In this document: one piece after another, positions 1 to 5,708 of the stretch
Layout: each line of letters begins with the position of its first letter
How positions within the stretch are numbered: the stretch's first letter is position 1
DNA from: Pseudomonadota bacterium
GTDB lineage: Bacteria; Pseudomonadota; Gammaproteobacteria; Steroidobacterales; Woeseiaceae
Length of the DNA: 5,835 nt
Reading direction: 5' to 3'
NCBI GenBank assembly: GCA_022567775.1
Contig: JADFGH010000157.1
Coordinates: forward strand, 1 to 5,835
Notes under the pieces: model-generated
The model's database searches: none
Seen by the model: the letters and a program-made list of their open reading frames with translations, nothing else
What the model was told of the DNA's origin: nothing
Translations under genes and position numbers: made by a program

Positions 1-41
1 CTTAGACGGACATGGTGGAAACCCCTCCCCAAGCGAGCGGC

Positions 42-809
42 ATGATGAAGAACTTGCTGGTGAAATTCGCTTTCCTTTTACTCCTGCCCGGGCTATCCGG
101 CTGTGGCGGCACCAAGGTGCTCAAGGAGCCCGAAGCACTTGCAGTCACGCAGTCGCTTGCGACCGCGTCGGATCGGCATCTCTCCGGAACGCTCGACTGG
201 GTCATTTTTCGAGATGGTCCTGGCACGTGGGCAAGAAACGTGGACTGGGACGAGTACCTGATACGCGTCCAGAACCTGGGCGATGATTCACTTCAGATTA
301 CTAAGATCACTGTGGTGGACTCACTCGGTACCCGGATCGAAGCCCGTCAAAATCGAAAACAGCTGGTCAAAGGCACCAAGGAGACAAAGCGTCGCTACAA
401 GGGTGAAGGATTGAAAGTCAAGGCGGGTGTCAGTGCCGGCACATTGCTGGCTGCTGGCGCCGTTACTGCAGCCACGGTCGCGTCTGCCGGAGCCGCAGTG
501 GTATATGGCGGCAGCGCCATGGCGGCGGGAGTTGCCACCGGCCTCTTACTTGTGCCTGTCCTGGCAGTTGGCGGCATCGTTCGCGGAGTCAATAACAGCA
601 AGGTCAATAGTCAAATTGAATCTCGACAAACGCTACTGCCAGTCGTGCTGCAGGAAGACGAGGAAAAATATCTCGATATCTTCTTTCCGTTGTCGCCGTC
701 TCCCCTACAGATTGAGATCACTTATGTCGACTCCCGGGGAGATCACACATTGATTGTTGATACGCAAGCTGCGCTTGAGGGATTACACGTGGTACGAGCT
801 GAAAAATGA
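42..809 (+). CDS. Putative outer-membrane lipoprotein with Gly/Ala-rich hydrophobic segment, unknown function
   Basis: I do not recognise the family. Counting from the ATG at 42 the product has 255 residues. It opens with a lipoprotein signal peptide: Lys3 and Lys8, a Leu/Phe-rich core, then lipobox L-S-G-C with the acylated cysteine at residue 21. Gly follows the cysteine, so there is no Asp retention signal and outer-membrane sorting is expected. Residues about 22-100 look like a soluble, beta-rich domain. A strongly basic stretch (about 102-127) leads into a hydrophobic Ala/Gly/Val segment (about 128-180) that could form a glycine-zipper-like membrane hairpin. A polar C-terminal domain follows. 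The frame is open from an upstream ATG at 12, but that start would put ten polar residues before the signal peptide, so I prefer 42 (or 45). The Shine-Dalgarno sequence is weak (GAG at 35-37). No terminator is visible downstream. The CDS is secure; the function is unknown. Confidence 0.85.
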   Translation: MMKNLLVKFAFLLLLPGLSGCGGTKVLKEPEALAVTQSLATASDRHLSGTLDWVIFRDGPGTWARNVDWDEYLIRVQNLGDDSLQITKITVVDSLGTRIEARQNRKQLVKGTKETKRRYKGEGLKVKAGVSAGTLLAAGAVTAATVASAGAAVVYGGSAMAAGVATGLLLVPVLAVGGIVRGVNNSKVNSQIESRQTLLPVVLQEDEEKYLDIFFPLSPSPLQIEITYVDSRGDHTLIVDTQAALEGLHVVRAEK

Positions 810-960
810 CGCTTACTGACGTGTCGTGCCGATCGACAGGGATCGCCACTCAACGCAAACGCCCCGCAACATACCTTGACTGACGGGATTGAAGCTCCTG
901 CCCTTGATCCGGTGAATTCGGCGCTTGCTGGTTGCAGAACGCCCACGAATTCTGACATAG

Positions 961-976
961 TGTGAGGGAGTTCACA
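961..976. promoter_or_regulatory. Candidate CRP/Vfr-type binding site, perfect TGTGA-N6-TCACA core
   Basis: Positions 961-965 read TGTGA and 972-976 read TCACA with exactly six bases between. This is the core consensus of cyclic-AMP receptor protein sites. The dyad extends one more pair (G960/C977). The flanks lack the usual A/T runs. It lies 90-105 bp upstream of the SWIB-domain gene start. If the TATACT at 1027-1032 is the -10 element, the site centre (968.5) is about 70 bp upstream of the predicted transcription start, close to the -71.5 spacing of class I CRP activation. The match is seen directly; regulator and role are inferred. Confidence 0.5.
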
Positions 977-1003
977 CCATCGTTCTGGAAACCGTGAAGT
1001 CTA

Positions 1004-1037
1004 TCGGCCTTGTCGTACTTAAAGGTTATACTATCTA
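1004..1037 (+). promoter_or_regulatory. Possible sigma-70 promoter for the SWIB-domain gene
   Basis: A TATACT hexamer at 1027-1032 is a good -10 match in a locally AT-rich stretch, but nothing resembling TTGACA lies 16-18 bp upstream of it, as expected if an activator bound at 961-976 helps recruit polymerase. An alternative reading pairs TTGTCG (1010-1015) with TATCTA (1032-1037) at a 16-bp spacing. Both would start transcription about 20-30 bp before the GTG codon. The call rests on the hexamers and position only. Confidence 0.3.
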
Positions 1038-1065
1038 CTGATATCTATCATGTAAGGAGCTTGTT

Positions 1066-1392
1066 GTGGCGGAATTAAAAGGACTCAAGAAACCAGTTAA
1101 ACTCAAAGCTGATATGGCTGAATTTTGTGGCGTCAGCGAACTGCCTCGCACAGAGATCACGAAAAGACTTTGGAATTATATAAAAGCCCAGAAACTTCAA
1201 ACCAAAACAGTTAACGGCAAACCGGAAAACGCGGGAAAATACATCGTAGCCGACGCAAAACTGCTTAAGGTATTTAAGAACACAAATTCCACCAGCAAGT
1301 CGGGCAACCTTACCGATCTGCGCAACATCAAGGAAGGCGACACCATCGACATGATGCAGATGGCTGCCGTGGTCAGTGCGAACGTAGAATAG
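1066..1392 (+). CDS. SWIB/MDM2-domain protein
   Basis: This 108-residue protein is essentially one SWIB domain. The signature is the block at residues 22-41 with G-V-S-E-L-P-R-T-E, then T-K-R-L-W-N-Y-I-K, followed by K-L-Q (43-45), a K-Y-I-V-A-D-A-K-L-L-K-V-F segment (58-70) and a final helix M-M-Q-M-A-A-V-V-S-A (96-105). In eukaryotes SWIB belongs to SWI/SNF complexes; stand-alone bacterial versions are known (for example in Chlamydia) and are thought to act in DNA or chromatin compaction or with topoisomerase, but are mostly uncharacterised. About 20 residues (71-90) between the F-motif and the last helix make an insertion longer than usual. The N-terminus is Lys-rich. The start is GTG at 1066, set by an AAGGAG Shine-Dalgarno (1054-1059) six bases upstream. 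Two 60-base stretches I counted are about 40-47% GC, below the neighbours. It is probably monocistronic, since a terminator follows. Confidence 0.9.
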   Translation: MAELKGLKKPVKLKADMAEFCGVSELPRTEITKRLWNYIKAQKLQTKTVNGKPENAGKYIVADAKLLKVFKNTNSTSKSGNLTDLRNIKEGDTIDMMQMAAVVSANVE

Positions 1393-1408
1393 CCAAAAGC
1401 ACCTTTAA

Positions 1409-1429
1409 CACTGTTTTTTTCTGACAGTG
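1409..1429. other. Small hairpin downstream of the SWIB gene
   Basis: CACTGT (1409-1414) and ACAGTG (1424-1429) are perfect inverted repeats around a nine-base, T-rich loop. No T-tract follows on either strand, so this is not a classical terminator. It may stabilise the 3' end of the mRNA or be incidental. Confidence 0.4.
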
Positions 1430-1452
1430 GTGGGTAGGATTCTAACTGGATG

Positions 1453-1478
1453 ACCCCGCTTTACGCGGGGTTTTCTTT
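1453..1478 (+). terminator. Rho-independent terminator of the SWIB gene
   Basis: CCCCGC (1454-1459) pairs with GCGGGG (1465-1470) around a five-base loop. A1453 and T1471 can add a pair. The stem is followed by TTTTCTTT (1471-1478). This is a textbook intrinsic terminator 61 bp after the SWIB stop codon. Read on the minus strand the stem lacks a T-tract, so it should be weaker for the convergent sstT transcript. Confidence 0.88.
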
Positions 1479-1501
1479 GTCCGGCGAATGTCCGGCCTGA
1501 G

Positions 1502-2722
1502 CTACGGCACCCGGGAACTGTCAGGCATCCCGCTAACCGCCGCCGTAAAGACAACATCGGTAGAACTGTTGAGTGCCGTCTCCGCGGAATCCTGCAGGAT
1601 GCTGATCACGAAACCGACCGCAACCACCTGCATCGCGATATCATTCGGAATTCCGAACAACCCGCAACTAAGTGGTATCAACAAGAGCGAACCGCCGGCC
1701 ACCCCCGACGCACCACACGCCGACAATGCAGCAACGACTGACAACAGCAATGCGGTCGCCAGATCGACATCGATGCCCAGCGTGTGCGTTGCTGCGAGCG
1801 TTAATACGGTGATCGTGATCGCAGCACCGCCCATATTGATAGTCGCGCCAAGCGGAATGGACACGGCATAGGTGTTCTCATCGAGTTTCAGGCGTTCGCA
1901 AAGTGCCAGGTTGACCGGAATGTTGGCGGCGGAGCTACGCGTAAAGAACGCGGTAACCCCGCTTTCACGCAAGGCAGTAAACACGATCGGATACGGATTC
2001 TGCCGCGTCTTTATCCAGACGATCAATGGATTGATGAGCAACGCCATGATCAGCATGGCACCCAGCAAGACGCTTAGAATGCGCACATAACCCTGCAGTG
2101 CCGCGAAACCGAACTCCGCAAGGTTGCCGGCAACCAGGCCGAAAATTCCGATCGGCGCCAATCGAATGACCACGCGCACAATCAGCGTGATCGCGTGAGA
2201 AATATCAGCCAGCATCCCGCGTGACGCATCCGATGCATGCCGCATGGTCAGACCCAGTGCGATACCCCAGACGAGGATGCCAATAAAGTTGCCGTTCATT
2301 ATGGCGCTAACGGGATTATCGACAAGCTTGAATAACAGGTTGTCCAATACTTCACGGATCCCCTGTGGCGGACTGATGCTCACCTCGGAAATAGTCAGGA
2401 TCAGCGTCGTTGGGAAAAGCTTGCTCATCAGTACGGCGAGGAAAGCGGCGCTTAATGTGCCAATCAGGTACAGGACGACGATGGGACGGAGCTGCGCATG
2501 GGTGCCTGGCTGCTGATTGGCCAGCGCCGCCGCAACCAGTACCAGCACGAGTACCGGCGCCACCGCTTTCAATGCCTGCACAAACAGGTTTCCGAGCAAC
2601 ATTGCAGAGCTGGCGGCATCTGGCCAGACCAGCGCCAGCAAGACTCCGGCCACAATGCCAACGGCAATCCGCAAAACGAGGTTGCCACCAAAGAATTTTT
2701 CAGAAAAAGTTAATTGCGACAT
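1502..2722 (-). CDS. sstT: Serine/threonine:Na+ symporter SstT
   Basis: This 406-residue inner-membrane protein of the dicarboxylate/amino acid:cation symporter (DAACS) family matches E. coli SstT (414 aa, recalled) nearly throughout. Landmarks in order are L-K-A-V-A-P-V-L (51-58), I-S-P-P (116-119), G-N-F-I-G-I-L-V-W (144-152), the hairpin-1 serine motif T-R-S-S-A-A-N-I-P (261-269), the TM7 cation/substrate motif N-M-G-G-A-A (296-301), the hairpin-2 stretch [11 protein letters not shown] (335-345), and the TM8 motif D-S-A-E-T-A-L-N (378-385). In acidic-amino-acid carriers TM8 has Arg before the Thr; here it is Glu381, as in SstT, which fits neutral Ser/Thr substrates. The protein imports L-serine and L-threonine with Na+. 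No clear Shine-Dalgarno precedes the ATG at 2722, so translation may be coupled to the upstream creatininase-like gene 41 bp away. It is the last gene of the operon. The final residues (about 399-406) are not conserved. Confidence 0.96.
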   Translation of the reverse strand: MSQLTFSEKFFGGNLVLRIAVGIVAGVLLALVWPDAASSAMLLGNLFVQALKAVAPVLVLVLVAAALANQQPGTHAQLRPIVVLYLIGTLSAAFLAVLMSKLFPTTLILTISEVSISPPQGIREVLDNLLFKLVDNPVSAIMNGNFIGILVWGIALGLTMRHASDASRGMLADISHAITLIVRVVIRLAPIGIFGLVAGNLAEFGFAALQGYVRILSVLLGAMLIMALLINPLIVWIKTRQNPYPIVFTALRESGVTAFFTRSSAANIPVNLALCERLKLDENTYAVSIPLGATINMGGAAITITVLTLAATHTLGIDVDLATALLLSVVAALSACGASGVAGGSLLLIPLSCGLFGIPNDIAMQVVAVGFVISILQDSAETALNSSTDVVFTAAVSGMPDSSRVP

Positions 2723-2741
2723 CGGGTATGCATCAGTTAAC

Positions 2742-2763
2742 GGGACAGCGGTGGGTCTGTCCC
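2742..2763. repeat. 22-nt REP-like palindromic repeat, intact copy
   Basis: GGGACAG (2742-2748) and CTGTCCC (2757-2763) are perfect inverted repeats around an eight-base GT-rich loop. The element begins exactly one base after the stop codon of the creatininase-like gene (minus strand) and ends 19 bp before the sstT start. On the minus strand the palindrome is preceded by GTAG (2767-2764), the tetranucleotide typical of REP elements, although here it overlaps the stop codon. A diverged copy lies at 5760-5781. In the transcript it would fold into a stable intercistronic hairpin that could protect the upstream mRNA or lower sstT expression. No T-tract follows, so it is not an efficient terminator. 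Confidence 0.65.
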
Positions 2764-3633
2764 CTACTTGTTAATCGCTTCGCGGATCGCATTTGCGGTG
2801 TACTCCGCCCGAAACGCCACCATCTTCTTGCCGAGTTCGATCGCTTCTTCCATCGGGGCGATGTCGATGCCATTGATTGATGCAAGGTCTGCTTCGACAC
2901 GTTCGTGGTAACGCACGGATGCCGGATCTGTCACCATCATCATCGCCGTTACCCAGATGTCATCGTGATGGCCGTCGCTTTTTGTTTCCGCAACGCCAAG
3001 CACGTCTTCCGTGTACTTTTCCGTCTCTTCCCAACCCGGGGTGTAAAACTCGATCACGAAGTGCGCAGTGACGCCCGAGCCGGCCCAGCGTTTGTTCAAA
3101 TCCCCGGCAACCGCTGCCATCCCTCGTTGATTGCCACCACTATCTCCGATCAGGACGATATCTTTAAAACCATGAACCCGGAGGCTTTCGGCAATGTCGA
3201 CAAGCAGGGCGTGATAGGTCTCGTCCCGCACTGTGAAGGTCCCGGGGTAATGCATCGCTCCCGAGGGTGGATCGATGCTGCCCTCGGGAACGAATGCAAC
3301 AACCGGGGCACATAATGCATTGCCGAGGTCACGGGCGATCGCCGGACAAAGGGCGCGCAGGATTACATTGTGCTTGCCGGTCGCCAGGTAGGGTCCGTTT
3401 TCTTCAATACCACCGGTCGGAATAATGGCTGTCGAGTATCCACCTGCAATGAGGTCTCGCACTTCAATGTAAGTCAGTTCCTCCATCCACAAAGAGTCAC
3501 TGGCCTCAATCGGGTTCGGCGCTGCGAGCTTTTCCTGTATCCGCCGTTCACGATCCGCGTTTTGTTGTGCTTCGCTGGTACAACCAGCGATCAGTAATAT
3601 TGCCGTCAAAAACAGCCTGCCTGCACTAATCAT
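2764..3633 (-). CDS. Creatininase-family amidohydrolase, predicted outer-membrane lipoprotein
   Basis: The product has 289 residues. Residues 1-18 form a lipoprotein signal peptide (hydrophobic core, lipobox I-A-G-C with Cys18, Thr at +2, so outer-membrane sorting is likely). Creatininase-fold landmarks follow: [14 protein letters not shown] (70-83), A-M-H-Y-P-G-T-F-T (126-134), [10 protein letters not shown] (159-168) and D-G-H-H-D-D (220-225). The family hydrolyses cyclic or linear amides with a binuclear metal centre (creatininase; MftE and ArfB are relatives). Against the usual E-Q-H-G and N-G-H-G-G-N motifs, this protein keeps Glu77 but has Asn79, His88 and Ser165 where His, Asp and His are expected, so I do not assign creatinine as substrate. 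Secretion is also unusual for a largely cytosolic family. The ATG at 3633 has a GGGGGAG Shine-Dalgarno (minus strand, 3650-3644). It is the middle gene of the operon. Family call firm; substrate unknown. Confidence 0.88.
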   Translation of the reverse strand: MISAGRLFLTAILLIAGCTSEAQQNADRERRIQEKLAAPNPIEASDSLWMEELTYIEVRDLIAGGYSTAIIPTGGIEENGPYLATGKHNVILRALCPAIARDLGNALCAPVVAFVPEGSIDPPSGAMHYPGTFTVRDETYHALLVDIAESLRVHGFKDIVLIGDSGGNQRGMAAVAGDLNKRWAGSGVTAHFVIEFYTPGWEETEKYTEDVLGVAETKSDGHHDDIWVTAMMMVTDPASVRYHERVEADLASINGIDIAPMEEAIELGKKMVAFRAEYTANAIREAINK

Positions 3634-3677
3634 CGAATGTAGCTCCCCCGGACGGACTGCCGTTCGCAGCCCGGCAT

Positions 3678-4427
3678 TTACAGTACTACGACGGATCGAT
3701 AGGAAATGTATCCACCGAGCAATAGTACTGAAACAAGAAATAATTGTTGAAATCGCTCCTCATCGATCTTCAAACGGACCCGGCGACCAATAGTCAGGCC
3801 GAGAATCGATGGCACGAGCGCAGACACGGATACTCGCACGTGCTCCATGGATATCAAGTCGTTTCTGCCGAGTGAGACAGCCAGCACGATGGTCGAAATT
3901 GCGAAAAATATGCCCATCGCCTGCACCAGCATGTCCCGCTGGAAGCCCATTGCCTGCATGAACAGAACCGAGGGCACCATGAATGAACCGGTCATCCCGG
4001 TCAGCATGCCATTGATGGCGCCCAACGGAACCGAGAGCGGCCGCTCCCATTTTCGCGGCACGCTGAAGCTGACTTTCAGCAATCGGGACAATGCGAAAAC
4101 AAAGAGTATTGCGCCCAGCATCGCCGTAGGCCACTTGATGTTTACCACGCTCAGGTAGGCCGATGTAAACCAGATGAAAATCATGGCCACGAGAAAATAC
4201 AGCCACATGCGCCTTACGATGTCTGCCAGGTAAGGACCAGAAGAGGCTTGCCAGATATTTACCACGATTGTCGGAAGCACAACAATAGCCAGCGCATCCA
4301 GCAGCCCGATCGTCAGCGTGAGGATAATGAGCGTGATGATCGGAAAGCCGAAGCCCACCACGCCCTTAACAAAGCCGGCAAGAGTGAACGCAACGGCAGC
4401 GATGGCTAGAATGTCCACAAGAGGCAT
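3678..4427 (-). CDS. TauE/SafE-family (DUF81) membrane permease, probable anion exporter
   Basis: From the ATG at 4427 this is a 249-residue, strongly hydrophobic protein, the usual length of the TauE/SafE (TSUP) family. The family's internal duplication is visible: G-F-V-K-G-V-V-G-F-G-F-P at 18-29, and a second half beginning G-A-I-N-G-M-L-T-G-M-T-G at 137-148. About seven to eight membrane segments can be drawn. Characterised members move sulfite, sulfoacetate or other organosulfur anions, but substrates vary and cannot be read here. The frame stays open to an ATG at 4523; I reject it because the extra 32 residues are polar, unlike the family, and would overlap the divergent osmC-like gene. 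No strong Shine-Dalgarno precedes the chosen start. It is the first gene of the minus-strand operon, 44 bp before the creatininase-like gene. Confidence 0.9.
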   Translation of the reverse strand: MPLVDILAIAAVAFTLAGFVKGVVGFGFPIITLIILTLTIGLLDALAIVVLPTIVVNIWQASSGPYLADIVRRMWLYFLVAMIFIWFTSAYLSVVNIKWPTAMLGAILFVFALSRLLKVSFSVPRKWERPLSVPLGAINGMLTGMTGSFMVPSVLFMQAMGFQRDMLVQAMGIFFAISTIVLAVSLGRNDLISMEHVRVSVSALVPSILGLTIGRRVRLKIDEERFQQLFLVSVLLLGGYISYRSVVVL

Positions 4428-4461
4428 CCTATCCGAGTCGCCTGCCGCACGGAAACACAGG

Positions 4462-4476
4462 TGGCGGGACCCGCCA
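4462..4476. promoter_or_regulatory. 15-bp palindrome in the divergent intergenic region, possible operator
   Basis: TGGCGGG (4462-4468) and CCCGCCA (4470-4476) are perfect half-sites around a single A. The one-base centre suits a DNA-bound dimer better than an RNA hairpin. It lies between the divergent permease and OsmC-family starts, eight bases before the OsmC Shine-Dalgarno, where a repressor could act on both operons. No regulator gene is in the window. Confidence 0.35.
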
Positions 4477-4483
4477 TGAAACC

Positions 4484-4488
4484 GAGGA
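4484..4488 (+). promoter_or_regulatory. Shine-Dalgarno sequence fixing the OsmC-family start
   Basis: GAGGA at 4484-4488 lies eight bases before the ATG at 4497. The frame could also start at GTG 4461 or ATG 4476, but neither has a comparable ribosome binding site and both would translate through the 15-bp palindrome. This supports 4497. Confidence 0.6.
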
Positions 4489-4496
4489 ATACTGAC

Positions 4497-4925
4497 ATGA
4501 GCCAGATCACCGCTATACTGCAATCAGGCACGGTTGCCACACTGTCAAACGGCCGCCATACCTGGACTGCCGACGAACCGTTGGCTGCCGGCGGCACGGA
4601 TACCGGCCCGAACCCTTACGAGTTGCTGTTAAGTTCACTGGCTGCGTGCACCTGCCTGACGATTGCCATGTACTGCAAACACAAAAAACTTTCGTTGCGA
4701 TCCGTCCGCGCATCGTATGATTTTGCACGAATTCACGCCGATGATTGCGAGGACTGCGACATGCCGGACAGGGGATTCATTGAACAGATTACCAGCAACG
4801 TCCACATCTCAGGCGATTTTGACGATGCACAGAAAAAGCGGCTTGCGCAGATCGCACAACGGTGTCCGGTGCACAAGACACTGGCTCATGGCATCGCATT
4901 CGAGGACAATGCGACGTTTGATTAA
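4497..4925 (+). CDS. OsmC-family protein (OsmC/YhfA-like redox protein)
   Basis: The 142-residue protein has the OsmC-family layout: an N-terminal strand region leading to D-E-P-L-A-A-G-G-T-D-T-G-P-N-P-Y-E-L-L-L (26-45), a central helix with L-A-A-C-T-C-L-T-I (49-57), and a C-terminal block R-C-P-V-H-K-T-L (122-129). Members act as cytosolic thiol-dependent peroxidases on organic hydroperoxides. The candidate peroxidatic cysteine is in the A-A-C-T-C segment (Cys51 or Cys53), the partner is Cys123, and Glu42 is the conserved active-site glutamate. A second pair, Cys84 and Cys87 in D-D-C-E-D-C, is a feature I recall from the YhfA-like subgroup, so it is not specific to this gene. The gene is 27 bp upstream of the crotonase-family gene on the same strand and diverges from the permease operon. 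Family sure; substrate not. Confidence 0.93.
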   Translation: MSQITAILQSGTVATLSNGRHTWTADEPLAAGGTDTGPNPYELLLSSLAACTCLTIAMYCKHKKLSLRSVRASYDFARIHADDCEDCDMPDRGFIEQITSNVHISGDFDDAQKKRLAQIAQRCPVHKTLAHGIAFEDNATFD

Positions 4926-4952
4926 CGACCGAATACCAGCGTTTGAGGAATC

Positions 4953-5708
4953 ATGTCTGAATTGAATTTGTCTGTTGAGGATGGCATTGCGCGCTTGCAG
5001 CTGAATCGCCCCGCCGTATTGAACGCGTTATCGCCAGGTCTGTTGCTGGAACTGATCGACAGATGTGACGAACTTGCCCGTGACGAGATGACCAAGGTTG
5101 TCGTGCTGGAAGGCTCAGGCAAGCATTTCTGTGCCGGCGCGGACCTGCCACTATTTATCAAGCGTATGGAGACGGATCCGCACGGCACTGCCGACCTTGG
5201 TCGCCGCGCGGCGGAGGCGCTTGCAGCAATTCCCCAGATCACGATCGCAGCCATCAAGGGTTACTGCATCGGGGGTGCGCTGGTGCTTTCTGCTGCCTGT
5301 GATCTCAGAATTGCCGCCGACAACAGCCGCTTCTCCATTCCCGAGCTCGATGCCGGAATACCACTGTCCTGGGGAGGCATGGCGCACGTCGTGCGACTGG
5401 TCGGAGAGTCACTGGCAAACGACCTGATACTGACCTGCCGGCGATTCGACGCTGATGATGCTCTGCGTGCCGGATTCATCAGCCGGATTATTTCGGCTGG
5501 AGAATTTGCAGAAGAGGTCACGGCGCTGGCGGAATTAGTCGCCGCCAAGCCACGCATCGTACTGAGGCAAACCAAACGGAAACTGATAGACATTCGAGCG
5601 GGCACCTTCGATGCACGGGACGACGCGGCCGAGATGATCGCCGCGATGGCAGATCCCGAGGCAATGTCGATCGGCCAGGAGTATATCCGCAAGAATATTG
5701 GAAAATGA
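4953..5708 (+). CDS. Enoyl-CoA hydratase/isomerase (crotonase) family protein
   Basis: The 251-residue cytosolic protein has the full crotonase fold at normal family length. The oxyanion-hole elements are F-C-A-G-A-D-L (59-65) and G-Y-C-I-G-G-A-L (103-110); C-D-L-R-I-A-A (116-122) and F-S-I-P-E-L-D-A-G-I-P (127-137) follow. Aligned by eye to rat mitochondrial enoyl-CoA hydratase, catalytic Glu164 corresponds to Glu131, but Glu144 corresponds to Val111, and the usual G-G-T-Q segment reads G-G-M-A (141-144). A two-glutamate hydratase mechanism is therefore unlikely; isomerase or another acyl-CoA activity with one acid/base residue is possible. A GAGGA Shine-Dalgarno (4945-4949) sits just before the ATG. 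With a 27-bp gap it is probably co-transcribed with the OsmC-family gene. No terminator with a T-tract is seen after it. I give no gene symbol because the substrate cannot be read. Confidence 0.93.
   Translation: MSELNLSVEDGIARLQLNRPAVLNALSPGLLLELIDRCDELARDEMTKVVVLEGSGKHFCAGADLPLFIKRMETDPHGTADLGRRAAEALAAIPQITIAAIKGYCIGGALVLSAACDLRIAADNSRFSIPELDAGIPLSWGGMAHVVRLVGESLANDLILTCRRFDADDALRAGFISRIISAGEFAEEVTALAELVAAKPRIVLRQTKRKLIDIRAGTFDARDDAAEMIAAMADPEAMSIGQEYIRKNIGK

Noticed and set aside
427..753. 108-codon frame inside the lipoprotein gene
   Set aside because: It is an out-of-frame shadow with no domain and a Trp/Arg/Pro-rich composition typical of such frames.
810..958. Possible gene or RNA in the intergenic stretch after the lipoprotein
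   Set aside because: The only frame there (minus strand, 743-958) has no ribosome binding site or domain and overlaps the lipoprotein end; no tRNA-like or riboswitch-like fold stood out by eye.
1478..1496. Direct repeat TGTCCGGC (1478-1485 and 1489-1496)
   Set aside because: Two 8-bp copies alone are not enough to suggest an element or binding site.
2246..2267. CAGACCC-containing stretch resembling the 22-nt repeat inside sstT
   Set aside because: It matches only over the short core, lies in conserved coding sequence, and has no palindrome.
2410..2880. 156-codon plus-strand frame across the sstT start
   Set aside because: It is antisense to two well-supported genes, Arg/Pro-rich, and has no recognisable domain.
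3760..4206. 148-codon open frame inside the permease gene, minus strand
   Set aside because: It is a shadow frame with no family features, and the permease frame explains the region fully.
4428..4523. Longer permease start at ATG 4523 (32 extra residues)
   Set aside because: The extension is polar, absent from TauE/SafE proteins, and overlaps the divergent OsmC-family gene.
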